DNA of 64,000 nt, taken from assembly GCA_010094025.1 (NCBI GenBank), contig ML991771.1, forward strand, positions 868,001 through 932,000. Reading direction: 5' to 3'. Shown here piece by piece: positions 32,609 through 44,318 of the stretch (positions are counted from its first letter, which is position 1; the number at the start of each line of letters is the position of its first letter). Below the pieces are notes generated by a model that saw only the letters and a program-made list of their open reading frames with translations, was not told the origin of the DNA and did not search any database. Both the position numbers and the translations under genes were made by a program. The DNA is from Viridothelium virens (lineage: Eukaryota; Ascomycota; Dothideomycetes; Trypetheliales; Trypetheliaceae).

Positions 32609-33215
32609 CTACTTCTCTGCTCTAGGACAACGTGCTAACCTATTGCCAACTTTGACGATGCATAGATTCTCCGAACAATTGTCTGCATCGTCAGAGAATG
32701 CAGGAACTGTAGTCAATCCGGCTTTGAGGGCAAAATGCGGCATCCCAAGTTGACGATGCCTGCAATTCATTTGGAACGTCGAAAGCGCATTCAAGTTTTC
32801 GCTTTGGACAGTAGCCATTATGTCTAGCCATTGTTCCCCAAATTCCAGCGAAGAGAATAGGATGCCAACGTCACGCTTAAAATCAAAGAGCATCAATCCA
32901 AAAATAAGCAAAGCGAGAATTTCTGCTTTGGCCAGAAGACTACCTGGGCAATGGCTGATACCCCTTCCGGTGGTTAATATGATAGGTTCTTCACTATATT
33001 TTCGTCGGTAAAGAATCGACTGTTATAGGGATCAGCCGCGTCGCTCCTCGTCATTCTCTACTTGCCCAGCAGCTTCCTGTGCGGAATGACTGTTCCAGCC
33101 TATTGCTGGCCGTCAAGACCTTTCCCAATCTTCGTTATCTTTGACACGTCAAAAACGGAGAGACCTGCTGTGGTAAGCCTCAGAACTTCCTCACAAACAC
33201 TGAAGAGCTATCACG
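32609..33215 (-). pseudogene. Cytochrome P450 relic (C-terminal part)
   Basis: Two P450 hallmarks occur in the correct order. The K-helix ExxR is seen as CEEVLRLTTAGLSVFDV near 33155-33200. The heme-binding segment is TTGRGISHCPGSLLAKAEI near 32915-32972, with its Cys codon at 32948-32950. The spacing between them is about 76 codons, as in real P450s. Between them the ExxR frame has three in-frame stops and the heme motif lies in another frame, so the gene is broken. The pattern GRGxSxCPGxxLAKxEI resembles fungal CYP7/CYP8-like enzymes. The N-terminal half was not found. Confidence 0.65.
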
Positions 33216-34955
33216 TCAGAGACTGGGTAGGCGGAAACGTGACGGAATTCCAATAGGTCTCAGTGTAGTCAGTTCGGAGGTTCGAAGACGGTCGGACTTA
33301 TCGTTCATATCGTATGAAAGATCCGGACTTCTTGAAGCTTTGATGTATTGGGCTGCACTGAACGAGGGACACTGGAGATTATAAAAACCATCACCACCAG
33401 GTGAGTCCCTAGTTGTATCTGGCCCATGCACCCTCGAAGCATCGATTAACAATGCCTTGACTCACCGACCGCTCAGCAATGCCAAGTCTGCGCAGCTGTA
33501 TACAAACTGACAGCAACCACTTCGGACGCTATCGAACACTCCATGGCGAAAAGTACGCCTGATTACTTGAAACCGCAAAGATCTAGGGTTTTACCATTTC
33601 CGGGGAACAATCATTGTGAAAACGCGCACAACCGCGATCATGGGGTCATCGATCAAGGAAATGGACAATGAGGCCCGCGACGACATGTTGGTGGCCCTCT
33701 CATAATCCATGCACCTCTAACCAGCCTCCATGCAAAATCTCACATTCGAAGTAATCACTCAAAATAGCAGAGTCAAAGTGGCGTGATAATGAAGGCGAAT
33801 GGGGTTGCCTACAAGAATATCCTCAGACATCCGGTCCCTTGCTTTAGTGGCAGAGTCCAACACTTCATCTTTCAGGAGCCTCATAAGTCTACGCTCAGCT
33901 GGAAAGAGTGAAGTCAGTGCCTCGGACTGAAGATGACCCCGGCCAGTAGAGGACTGCACTGTGTGTGTTTCGGAATACCTCTTCTAGCTTCGTGAACCCT
34001 TACCAGAAGAATCCCCCCAGAAGGCAACCTATTGGATCTCGCGATCATATCGATCCCTTACATTCTCTTCTCGCGGCTGAGGTATTTAGTTAGTAGCCTG
34101 TTATGAATTGCATGCAGACCAGGCTGGCAGATCAATAATGAGACAAGAGTGCCAAGGTTTGCTGCAAGCCTCTGCTTCCTACTCCACGGTAGCAGACTCA
34201 GAGTGAATGCTGTTCCGTTTCTTGGCTCCTGCTTATTCTTAGAGAATTATGTCTGCCGCAAAGTTCGCCTCTATTATAATGCGACATGCCAAAGGGTGAA
34301 TTCCTGAGGCGTCTCAGTGGGACGTTCACGTAACCTTGTTGGATAGAACATAACAGTGAACGCGGGAAAATGGTATCTGCCTAGCTGTAAGTTCCTGCCT
34401 ATCATGGTGGAAGCACTCTGTTGAGAGTCAACACTCTCGCTCAATCCGGACACCGTATGGTCATTTCACGCTTATCATTACTATAGATATATTTGTCAAG
34501 CTTCAACATAACAATTTTTCAGATCAAATGCCGGCCTTGCTGAGCCATCAGGTGCAGCTTATTAGCTCTGCCCGCAGTTGCATGGATTTATTCCGTAGTG
34601 TATGGATCTTGAGTGCTATCGGGAGAAATCGCTACCGGAGGCAGCTCTCGGTATCTGTGTTAGCAAGGATAGTGATAGGCTAATACCATAAGCCACTTCG
34701 GAGCTGAGATGGGAGAGGACATAACCTCATGCCTGATGCCCTTTCGCCCTGTCTGCGGGGCCATTAATGGTGTGCTCATATCTTAGGCCTTTCCAAAATA
34801 ATCGAAAATTCTGTGAGCTCTTTTATAGCTGTTTCATGGGTCATGTTTCGTATTCTTACTCGTCTCCTAAGTGCTATATCATCTAGAGCTGTCCTTTCGA
34901 ATTCTTCCTGAAAGAGACTTTCATCGTCTCGAGTCTGTTGATTTCTACCAGCAGA

Positions 34956-36453
34956 ATGTCTTATCTTGCCCTCGACTTCAATCAGAGTATACCTCAGGCT
35001 TTGCAACACATACCAGCCTTGCCGCCCCCCGATGGAGTCACCCCCAATTTCGTGGATCCACCCACCAGGTCGACGCTGCTTGTCACCGTGATATCAGTCT
35101 TATTTGGCCTCATGTTCATCTTCTACTTGAGCAGAGTCTATATGAAGTTGATGATCATTGGTGAAATGACTTTAGATGACTGTGAGTTTCTGAGAAGCGT
35201 GGGAGAGAAGTTCAGGAATCAGCAATTGCTCATTCGCAATCATAGTAACATGCACAATCGGTCTTGTATGAACCCAATCCTCATATCTTGGTGATGAGTG
35301 AATTGACTTGACTTGGCAAGGTTGGTGCCATTGCATATTATACCGGAGTAGTCGTGGGTATTTGTGTTCTGTCTCTCACTCACCGCCGCGACGCTGAAGT
35401 GTATAGGAGCGACCAGAGGTCCAATAGGCAAACATCAGTGGGATGTGCCCCGTTCTGAAGAGATGAATATGAATTCTATTTTTGTGAGTAGTTCTAGAAG
35501 CTGTTAACGGCAATCTTGACAGGACAAAAGCCTCTCTGGATCCGTGTTGTTGTGACGGGGCCCACGTACCTCCTCTTCAAGGCCACGCTCTTCATTATGT
35601 ACCTGAAAATCTTCAAGCCCATGCGATGGGTCCGAGTATCTGTCTACATTGGCCTGGTCCTACTTTGCCTTTTCTATGTGCCAGTAATGGTCGTCCAGTT
35701 CTATTTCGCAACGCCGAGACCACATGAAACCTGGACCGCCCACTTCATGAGCCCGATGCAGCAGAAGACCGGGATTCTGTTAATATCTCTCCCAACTGTT
35801 GGGTTGGCGTTCGATGTCTATCTTCTTCTATTACCTATGGCAGCCATTTCGCAAGTCCAGCTTCCTCCGAAGCGAAAATTGGGCGTGATGATGATTTTCC
35901 TTAGCGGAATCCTGTAAGTCTTTTCCAAGTGAAGAAGGAGGTCCTAACTTGTGCAGAGCATGCATTGGCTGTAGCGTCTCCATCTATTATTATGCAAAAC
36001 CCAATCCCGATGTAACGTGGACCATGGTAGATATACTACTGGCCGAGTACGTCTAGGTTTCATTAATTCGTTAAAATGTCTAACGTCAAGCAATCTTTCA
36101 GGGCAGTTGAGATGTACCTGGGAATCATCTGCGCCTGTATGCCTGCATTTTCGAAAACTGCGTGCCATCTTCTTCCTTCTTTGGCAACCATCCGTGCCAT
36201 TATGTACTCGTGTACGTCGGGTAAATATCTGAGAAATTTTGCAGGAGATCCCTCCCGCAGGCGACAATCTCATTTTGGGCCGTCCAGCAGGCTTCAATGT
36301 CTTCACTCCGAGAACAAGGTCGCCATGGCTTGTGGATCTCTATTCGAATACGAGGCTTCCAAATCATCCGAGTCTGGCAGCAAGAACGATGCTCCTTACA
36401 ATCTCGTCTCAATAGAAGATCTCGGCTCATCTATAAGTATTGCCGGGCAGTAA
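34956..36453 (+). CDS. Fungal integral membrane protein, rhodopsin-fold (PTH11/SAT4-like) family
   Basis: Seven predicted exons: 34956-35181, 35246-35265, 35321-35353, 35400-35487, 35523-35913, 35957-36046 and 36102-36453, encoding 399 residues. Splicing gives a coherent chain of hydrophobic segments: LLVTVISVLFGLMFIFYL, TCTIGLVGAIAYYTGVVVCIGA, TYLLFKATLFIMYLKIF, VSVYIGLVLLCLFYVPVMVV, GILLISLPTVGLAFDVYLLLLP and VMMIFLSGILACIGCSVSIYYYA, then AEMYLGIICACMPAF-like. The HQWDVP motif after the third segment and the DVYLLLLP and EMYLGIICACMP motifs are hallmarks of this large fungal family, some members of which act in surface sensing. Function here is unknown. The 20-bp second exon and the fourth donor (35488) are less certain. 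Confidence 0.8.
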
Positions 36454-37432
36454 CGGACATCTCCTACAAAGAAAAGGTCTATCCTAGTCAAGAAACTCTT
36501 TGGTGATAAACTCCATGACTTCGATACGTGCGGATGCGGTAGGGCCTAGGCACGCCGGGTAAATTTAAGAGTGTCTCGGGGATTGACCCATCCAAACACT
36601 GCATAGACACCTTATCGGCTCCGTATCGGCGATTTATCAAAATTTCCCTTGGAAGACACAATGATCGTTTAGTCTCTTTCAACCTCCTAGAGCTGTTGTG
36701 TACCAGCAGGCATTAAGCAGGACCGGCTGACCTGCTATTCTTTCATTTATACATGCCGCAATGTCGAGAAAAGGTGAAGAAAAATTTATGCATTCACTGT
36801 TGGCTTCTCTTTTTCTTTCATAGATTTTCTGCCGACTTGTAGGTGACATACCGCATGTCGATATAATACTCTGTAAAAGATGAGATAGCCACTGTGAAAA
36901 GCATCTTGTTGACTAGTCAGTCAAGGGACTCGACAACTCGAGCGGAATAATATGTAGTAGATCATGCTTGTGAAAGATGGAGCGTCTCTGTGGAATTGTA
37001 CGTTACTGCCTGCTACTGCAGTTAAATTTCACAGGGCTTGATGAGAGCTTCGCAGGCCAGTGAACATGTCTATGCGCAGACCATCATATACAGGGGAAGA
37101 GCATGTGTTGTTGCAGAGTGCATCTTCATACCTTGCATTTCTACGCATTCTGTAGCGTGAGTCAATTACATTTGTATGTTGAAAGACAAGCCAATGCAGG
37201 TCTTCAATACTCTGCGATCTGCTACTTTGGCATGCATACGCTCCAGGGCAAAGGGCACAAAATGAGATCTCAAGAACCTTGCGGAGGCTCAAGGAGCTCT
37301 GAATGTAGTCTAACAAGAATTTGGAGAAGAGCCATCGAATAATTCTTTTCGTCCTTCATCTAATCTAGGAAGGAACACTTGGGACTTTAATCAAAATAGC
37401 CACCTCCAATTTTATTGACACACTGCCAAGTT
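36454..37432. other. Convergent intergenic region, no gene seen
   Basis: About 1 kb between the 3' ends of the membrane-protein gene and the surface-protein gene. Only short overlapping open frames with no recognisable domain are present. Confidence 0.35.
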
Positions 37433-37564
37433 TCAACCCGAACAGTTACACTGGCCATCATTTACTTCGCTGTCAAATATTTCAATTGCGTCGGCTCCAG
37501 GCCCATCGTTGAACTTCTCAAAGGGGACGGCAGAGGCAGGTAGACAGGCGGATGCATATGGATT

Positions 37565-40500
37565 TCAGCAAAATTTGCCATTAAACCAGAAGCATCCGCC
37601 ACCGGCCCAAGTCTCCCAGCCCTCCCTGTCATTTTCCGCCCCACCTGTTGAATGTGGGGTGCCTCCCGGTGCAAAAAGCTCGAAGAGTGTCAAATTGGCC
37701 CCACAGGTAAAGATATCTGAAGCCGAGCCGCCCTTGCTAACTCCACAAACATCACTGACTGGCGCATATGGGTCTTGAGATGCCATTGGGGTTGTGCTAG
37801 AACAAGAAGACGGGAGTGAGAACGTAGGAACTGACGCTGAGGACGTCAATAATGTCGAAAGCGGGGGTGCTGGGTATGTAATTGGACTGCTACTTGGAAT
37901 ATTTGTTGAACCAAAGCTTACTCCGGTCCTTGAGCTAACAGACGAAACACTACTTGAGCTGGTACTCAAAACACTGGCTGATCCGGTAGTGAGGCTAGTA
38001 TCTACGTGGGTAACTGAGCTGATGACTGAACCACTGACGGACTCTGCTGTTGGGCTCGTTGTTGAGCCGGTTGTCGAGCTGGCAGTCGAGCTGGTCGTTA
38101 CGCTGGGAATTGAAGTGGAGATCGAGTTATCGATGAAGCTGATAGCTAAGCCAGTAGCTGAGCTAGACCTTGAACTGATACTTGAATCAGTAGCTGGTTT
38201 GGTGAGTGCATTAGTAAGTGAGTCGATGATCCCAATAGTAGTCGAGTTAATAGCGAGGCTCGTGGGCGATTCTGTAGTCCTGCTGCTGGCTAGGCTACTG
38301 AAAGAATTGGTCGAAGAGTCTAGTCTTGGAATAGTAGTGGGCCTACTGGTAAGAGTGGCGGTCTTAATGATATCAGCGCTGTCGGCTGAGTTTGCCGTTG
38401 TTATTGGACCCGAATTTGGGTTTATAGGGGTTGTTCTAGCCTGAGTCATTGCACATGTTACCGCAACATCGACGAGTCCTCTTCGCTGGATATTCATTGG
38501 ATGACCTGGTCGGGGATCCAATAATAATGCCGAACTAAATGTCCACTTCGCTGACGGATATCCTGCTTTGAAAGCTTGAAGCCCTATCGGAAGTTAGCAA
38601 CAGGATTTATCGGCTTCAGGGTGATTTTGGATTAGACAGATCTTTCCTCTGTGCGACTCAAATCTATCACAAGCTGCTTACCTTTGCCGATAGAATTCAA
38701 GCTCCCCTGTTTGTCAGTGGTGGAGGTGAAGACGGTTTTCCCGTTGGGATACTTGTCATTGGCCATAATGCTAATCACGGCGGAAACCTTCTCATTATCC
38801 GTTGAGATTTTTGAGCTCATATAACTTGAATAAGCATCAGCCCAGTTCAACCCATGTGGAGGTTGCGGAGGTGCAGGAGGGCAACCCTGCGGATTTGCGA
38901 GAAGGGTATCGATGCCTAGAAATGCATTATATACCGCCTGATTGCTCAGCTGGTGCTGTGCTGCTATAGCCGGAATGTTGGTCATGTCAACGGCAGCAGC
39001 CACCAAATTCAAATACTGGAGTGCTTCATCGTCGGTTCCGAACTCCGTCTTCCACTCATGAGCCCCCAAACCCTTGCCCTTAAACATATTCAATACAGAA
39101 TCCGTTCCTGCGAATTTTGGGTCCCGAACAGAAGGAATTTGATCCCACAAGGTTTGAAGGCGGGCGAAAGACTTGTCGCCTCTTTGATTCAACGAATCAG
39201 TGGCCATGAAGAAAGCATTGAATTGTGCGCAAGTAAATGAATTTGAGTCGACCATCAAATCGAAGAAATCGCCTAGGTATTTGACCTCGTAAACGTGATC
39301 AACGTTTACGAATGGCCGCTTTGGATTTGTATTATCTTCGCCAAGATGATAGCTCGGGTGGCCGGGAATCACAGGGTGAGCCGTAAGAGCCGCGGCGTCT
39401 GGGTAATGTCTGACGGTTGCAGTCTCACATTGGCCTTGCCCAGCGCTCGCCATTGATGGAACATACCAATATACAGGTCCATTGAACTTCTCAAGATCAG
39501 TGACTATAGGTTGATTGCCAATAGTGACAGATGCGGATTGTGGGCCTGCAGGCGGTAGTTGCGTGGTAAGTTGGCAGATTTGCGCTCCCGATCCAAAAGC
39601 TGTCCTTGTGAAACGCGATCCTCCCCTTTTCCCCTTCCTATGGCCTTTTCCCATTCTCTTCTCCATTTGATAGGCTCGGGCGTGCATAAATCGCTTTTCA
39701 GGAGTCTCACCGCCATTACCGGTCGCACTATCTTCAGCGTCTTCGCCATCAGCATTGCCTTCGTCTTCCCCATCTTCAGTCATGAAGCTATATAAGAAAC
39801 TGTCCGTGTGGTGTGTCCAGCAAACCGCCTCAGAAGTCGTTGTGGAGGTTGTCTCAGATACGACTCGAGCAGAGCAAGTAGCAGTAGGTGAACACGCCTC
39901 TAATCTCGAGCTAGATGTGGTAGATCCATCGCTATTGACTTCATAAATGAGTTGCATTTCGCAATTTGTCGCTGTGGTCTGTGTACAAGTTTGAGCATGA
40001 GACCCCGTGCTGGTCACAGCCTGAGCCGGTCTAGTTGCTAAAGTAGGCTCAGTGGTGGGTGGTAAAGCAGTTTTGCCTGGTAAAGTAGTTTTGCTAGGCG
40101 AATCTTCGTCACTGGGCTCGTCCTTCTGTGGTGGAGTCTCACAACTTCCGGAGACATGGATCCCGAGAAGCTTGATACACGGCAAATGGAATTTCGGTAA
40201 TCTGATTTTAGGAGACTTTGGAAAATTGAACTCGACTTCAGGGAGAGGAGGCAAACTCCAAATGACAATACCACGCCCTGTGGGGCCACAGTGGTGGCAA
40301 TCGGCAAGTATGGGGACTACGGTGGAGTGCCCATTTCCATCTGTTGTTGTGATCCATGTATTCTTCGAAAGTCCAGGACTGGTGATGACTGCCGTAGAGA
40401 TACCGGGGGGTTGTGTAGTCATCGTGGATGTAACAAAGACTTGCGACTTGTTGAAGGGTGCAACAGAGGACGGGTTTCTGGCAGCGCTGGTTACAGAATA

Positions 40501-41148
40501 GTATGCATCGCTGATGTCTCGAAGGCTTTCAGTTATGCTAGCCGATAGCACCGAGCTTGATGTGCCAGAAGAGTTATAGTGCTGCGACGCATTTGTAGAA
40601 CTGAAGATTGACTCCGGAATTAGCTGTGTAGTGGATGCACTCGGGTCCGAAGACACGCCTTTGCCATTCGGAGGGATGCCAATTGGATCAAAGACAGCTG
40701 AAGTCATTGAACCAAGATTTTGAGGATCCTCCCCGGTCTTGATCAGGCGTCCGGCCTTGTTTGTCGTAGAACCTGTTAGTATACCAGGATATCCAGTATC
40801 TTGCGTGTGATTTCGAAGGGACTTTGTCGCTGCTAATTGGTGGATTTTCGTACTACTTTCGGTAAATTGAGTCTGATACACCGAATAGGTTGGACGGAGA
40901 TCATGTGTAATGTTAGTATCTATTTGACCACTTTGAGTTACCCCAGAGGCTTTTATATTGCTGAGAGAGTTGATGTAGGTCTGGTTTTCTTTCCCGGCAA
41001 TTGGTTTGCTAAGGTTCACATGCGGGGGTTCGATGGATATAATGGGGTTGGTAAATAGTCCGAAAACTGACATGAGGATACACCCCTTCAAAACTGGACG
41101 GTTAGCAGGAAGAGATGACATGGTAGTGACTGAGAAAAAGAAAGGCAT
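37565..41148 (-). CDS. Large Ser/Thr-rich secreted or cell-surface protein with chitinase-associated C-terminal-type module
   Basis: Two exons, 38682-41148 and 37565-38574, give 1158 residues; the junction reads LNSIGK then AFKAGYPSAKWTFSSALLLDP. The N-terminus has a hydrophobic segment (VLKGCILMSVFGLF) fit for a signal peptide, from the ATG at 41148 or 41121. About 320 Ser/Thr/Pro-rich residues follow, then a Cys-bearing block (TCTQTTATNCEM...CSPTATCSARV), an acidic stretch, a dibasic segment (KRMGKGHRKGKRGG) and a globular module (about 540-830) including KRPFVNVDHVYEVKYLGDFFDL. From memory this module resembles the region after the GH18 domain in some large fungal chitinases, but no GH18 catalytic motif is visible here. 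A second Ser/Thr stalk and a Cys-containing end follow. The frame stays open 43 codons beyond the TGA, to a stop at 37433. Confidence 0.7.
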
Positions 41149-42980
41149 GACATGAAACCTCTCGCCGCAAGAGCAGTGACAACAACGCGTTGCTTATATA
41201 TTGATAATACCCTGTAAAGTCCAAGCAGCGGGCGACGAGTGAGGTTCAGGTTCAGCAACTCTATCGCGCAGACTCATATATAGGAGATTGCCTGCCATTA
41301 GACGATGACGCTCTTGTTCAGTGGCCTGTGTTATCCAGGTGATGACTATCGTACAAGTCCATAACATTCAACACGAATCATCAGAACGAAGAGCTCGTTC
41401 TCGAATTTTCGCTTAGGGCCAGCTCCAGGAATAACATAGTACGAAGAATGCCCGCTTTCGGCATCAGGATCCAAGATCTTACTGAGGGTTGTCCAGTTTG
41501 CGCGGAACGTGGGCAACATTGGCACTGCTTGGCGAAGGATTCTTCTATCAGTCTATCGTCACGCCTTCGTGCCTCTCTTCACGTCCATTCGAAGGCTTCT
41601 GGATACACGGGACGTAGGGACAAAATCGATCAGCGCCAATACCATCAGACACTGTTAAATATTCGAGATTTTCTCCTCCCGTCTACTACACCGACTAACA
41701 GGCCAACCCGTATGAAATCCTCCCAAAGTCAGATAACGAGTTTCGTACGGAAGTCTTAGATAGCCAGAAGAGCAGTGAAGATGGTGAAGCAGAGATCAAA
41801 CCTAAAATAAAGCCTATACTTCCCCTACTGATCCGAAAGTACGATATGTTGTCGGAGCGTGAACCATGCGTCGGCAGGCTTGCGTCAAAAACTCCAGTGC
41901 AGACCATGACGGCTGGTTCCGGATTGTGAGAGGTGGACAACATTGAACGTCGAGGTTCAGGAACATGTGCTGGAAATTCATGTGATGAAAAACAATGATG
42001 GTACAGTACGATAGTCGTTCGGGAGGAGAAAACGGGGCGGAAATTGCGTGCTAATTAGGTACCCACGGTACCTATTATGGCACCACGGGATGACGGCGTC
42101 CGTATCTTATACGATCGGACACTTGCGAAAGGGCGAGGGTCACATGGCCGGGGGGGGGACTGAATGTTGGCACGAGGTGAGAAATTTACCTTTAAGTGTC
42201 AGGGGGAAAATGTTCACCCCAAAACTCCTAGCCAGCGTGGCAGAAGTACTATTTCGTCCTGTATCCTCCGCCCCCAGCCTAGCATTATACTCTGATTTCT
42301 AAGTGTGCTCGTTGGATAGTATTATGCTTAGGATATGCCCGACAAGGGTTGCGATACGATGGTACGGTGTTCTGTTTTACGTCATCTGAGAATAGTGAGC
42401 GCCGGAAGGATCCAGTCTAGCATGTGAGAATGTATTGTTTTGACCCGGTTTTCTAGATTACAGGCTCGTTCCAAACCTTCACCGTGTGGTGTCGATCCGA
42501 TAAGCTGAACGCACTAAGATTTGTTGCTACGTCACATTCTCGGAGAAGTCACTAAGTGATGCAGGACTTGCCTGATGACCTCGAGGGTGAAGTATCGCCT
42601 GCGGGTCTGTGCGAATAGATTACGATAGAGTACGGAGTACTCACCACTCTGGAGTTCTTTACCTATGCTCACCCTAGAACGAAACAAGCGCTGTGTCTCG
42701 CGTCTTGCTGCTTGGTCAATTGTGTCAAGCACAGTACAATATCGCCATCGTTCACGGCTTTGCATGTGCTGTACGCTAAATCTGTGGATTGAACTAGCTG
42801 GATGAACTGACAATCTCAAATCAGGGGAAAAGGCTGCTGATTCAAATTACAGCCCCGGCCCAAGCATTTTCAACGAGCAGCGTGCAAAGAAGACCTTGTG
42901 AGTGCTGTCTACGACACCACGGTCTTTACGTGCTATTCTAGTAGAATTATCAATACTTTCAAGAAGCGATATTACCCGTC
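41149..42980. other. Gene-poor region, 1.8 kb
   Basis: It holds the promoter of the surface-protein gene (left) and of the F-box gene (right), a run of nine or more G near 42149-42158 and one TACGGAGTA copy at 42631. An open stretch on the plus strand at about 41701-41929 (ANPYEILPKSDNEFRTEVLD...) follows a splice-acceptor-like CTAACAG and could be a relic exon, but I do not recognise it. Confidence 0.35.
42631..42639 (-). promoter_or_regulatory. TACTCCGTA motif (minus strand)
   Basis: Exact copy within GTACGGAGTAC, 350 bp upstream of the F-box gene start. Confidence 0.35.
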
Positions 42981-44318
42981 ATGGGTAACCTAGCCGTAAC
43001 TGGCATCGCTGATCTGCCTACCGAGATTCTTGATATGATCTGCGCTACTATCACCGATCCCATCGACGTTGCGGCGCTCACGTACTCTTTTCGTCGGATC
43101 TACCTGCTCGCAGAAACCAAAACGTTCAACACGGTCGTCATCAAGTCTCGAACACAGAACATTGCATTCCAGTCAGCGTTGCGAACAAGATCTCAAAGAG
43201 CTGCTGGGGTACGACACTTGATCGTCGATCGATTCCAAAGTTGGATCGAGTCTCGTTATGGAGATACAGATAACTCGGTAGAGGATGACAGCAAGGAAAG
43301 CGAGGAGAATGATGTGAACGAGGAATGGGAAGAGGAGGAGGAGGCAGTCTGGGACGACAGTGACTCCGAAATCTGCACTCTTCCGTTGCTAGTAAACCTC
43401 CGAACCTATCGCGTTGCCATGGGCCAGCCTGAGCAGCCAAAGCCTATCCAAACGATGCTGGAGACCGCCGCATGCGGTTTCGGCCTTTCAAATTTGAAGA
43501 CTTGTGCGTACACATGCCTTAGCGCCAGACAGACACATAGCGGACGCAACTAACAACGGGGTTTTCCAACAGGCAGTATTACGTTGCTTTTCTACGATGA
43601 CTCCGGTGACAATTCTGGCAACATGTGTTGCTTCGGATCTGTGTTCGCCATCCCAAGCATTGAAGAAATAACAATTCGACGTTGCTCCGCCAGTGATTTC
43701 ACCACATCTTCTCTGAGCAAGCTTGACGCCGCATCCCATCATCATCAGACGTCCCTCCGGAAATTGTACTGGCTTGGGGGCGGCCTATCGGCCGATGCCT
43801 TGAACCAAATTCTTGCCTTCCCTCGTCGGCTAGAGGAGTTGTCGATTGAGGCTGTCGGTCGATACATGGCACCTGATGTCAGAATTTTGCCCGAGGATTG
43901 GAACTCGTACATTGATGTCATCTGCAAGCACCAGCCATGGCTTCAAAGCCTGTGCCTTCGTGCTAACTTCACCCTGAACAACACGTGGTCTCTTCAACTG
44001 AATGGACTCCTGGAACTACTTTCATTATCCATAGATGACACGATGTTGTTCTCACAGCACGTTATTTTGGACCAGGCTGGAGCGCCTGTAAAAAATTTCC
44101 CACCAAACTTGAGAGCTCTCCGACTGACCTCAGGATATTGCAAGCCATTTGATGATGCGCAACAGCTGCTCTGCACGCTCTTGGGTAGAGCACCCTTTCT
44201 GCGTCATTTGACTTACAGCGTGACCAACCCAATAGTCCCACCTGACTTTCGCGAGGCTTGCGATAAAGCAGGAGTGACCCTCGATGTGGTCAAATTAGCA
44301 ACGGAGCCGATCTTTTGA
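42981..44318 (+). CDS. F-box-like protein with leucine-rich C-terminal region
   Basis: Two exons, 42981-43503 and 43573-44318, encode 422 residues; splicing rebuilds NLKTCSITLLFYDD. The N-terminus (GIADLPTEILDMICATITDPIDVAALTYSFRRIYLLAE, residues 8-46) is an F-box-like motif, the part that would bind Skp1 in an SCF ubiquitin ligase. A very acidic insert follows (residues about 95-133, runs of Glu and Asp). The C-terminal half has irregular leucine-rich units (LRKLYWLGGGLSADALNQILAFPRRLEELSIEAV; LELLSLSIDD; LRALRLTSG) typical of fungal F-box/LRR substrate receptors. The substrate is unknown. No partner gene is adjacent. Confidence 0.75.

Larger units (their letters stand above)
32097..34955. 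other. Gene-poor region with a P450 relic
   Basis: About 2.9 kb with no intact gene. It holds the RKI1 promoter, a TACGGAGTA copy at 32420 and a decayed cytochrome P450 (separate entry). A 66-codon minus-strand frame at 33759-33959 might be more of the same relic but has no diagnostic motif. I see nothing recognisable in 34000-34955 apart from the promoter of the next gene. Confidence 0.4.

Noticed and set aside
37794-38444. 216-codon plus-strand frame rich in Leu, Val and Glu
   Set aside because: It is the antisense of the Ser/Thr-rich stalk of the surface protein; the biased codons of the stalk create the open frame.
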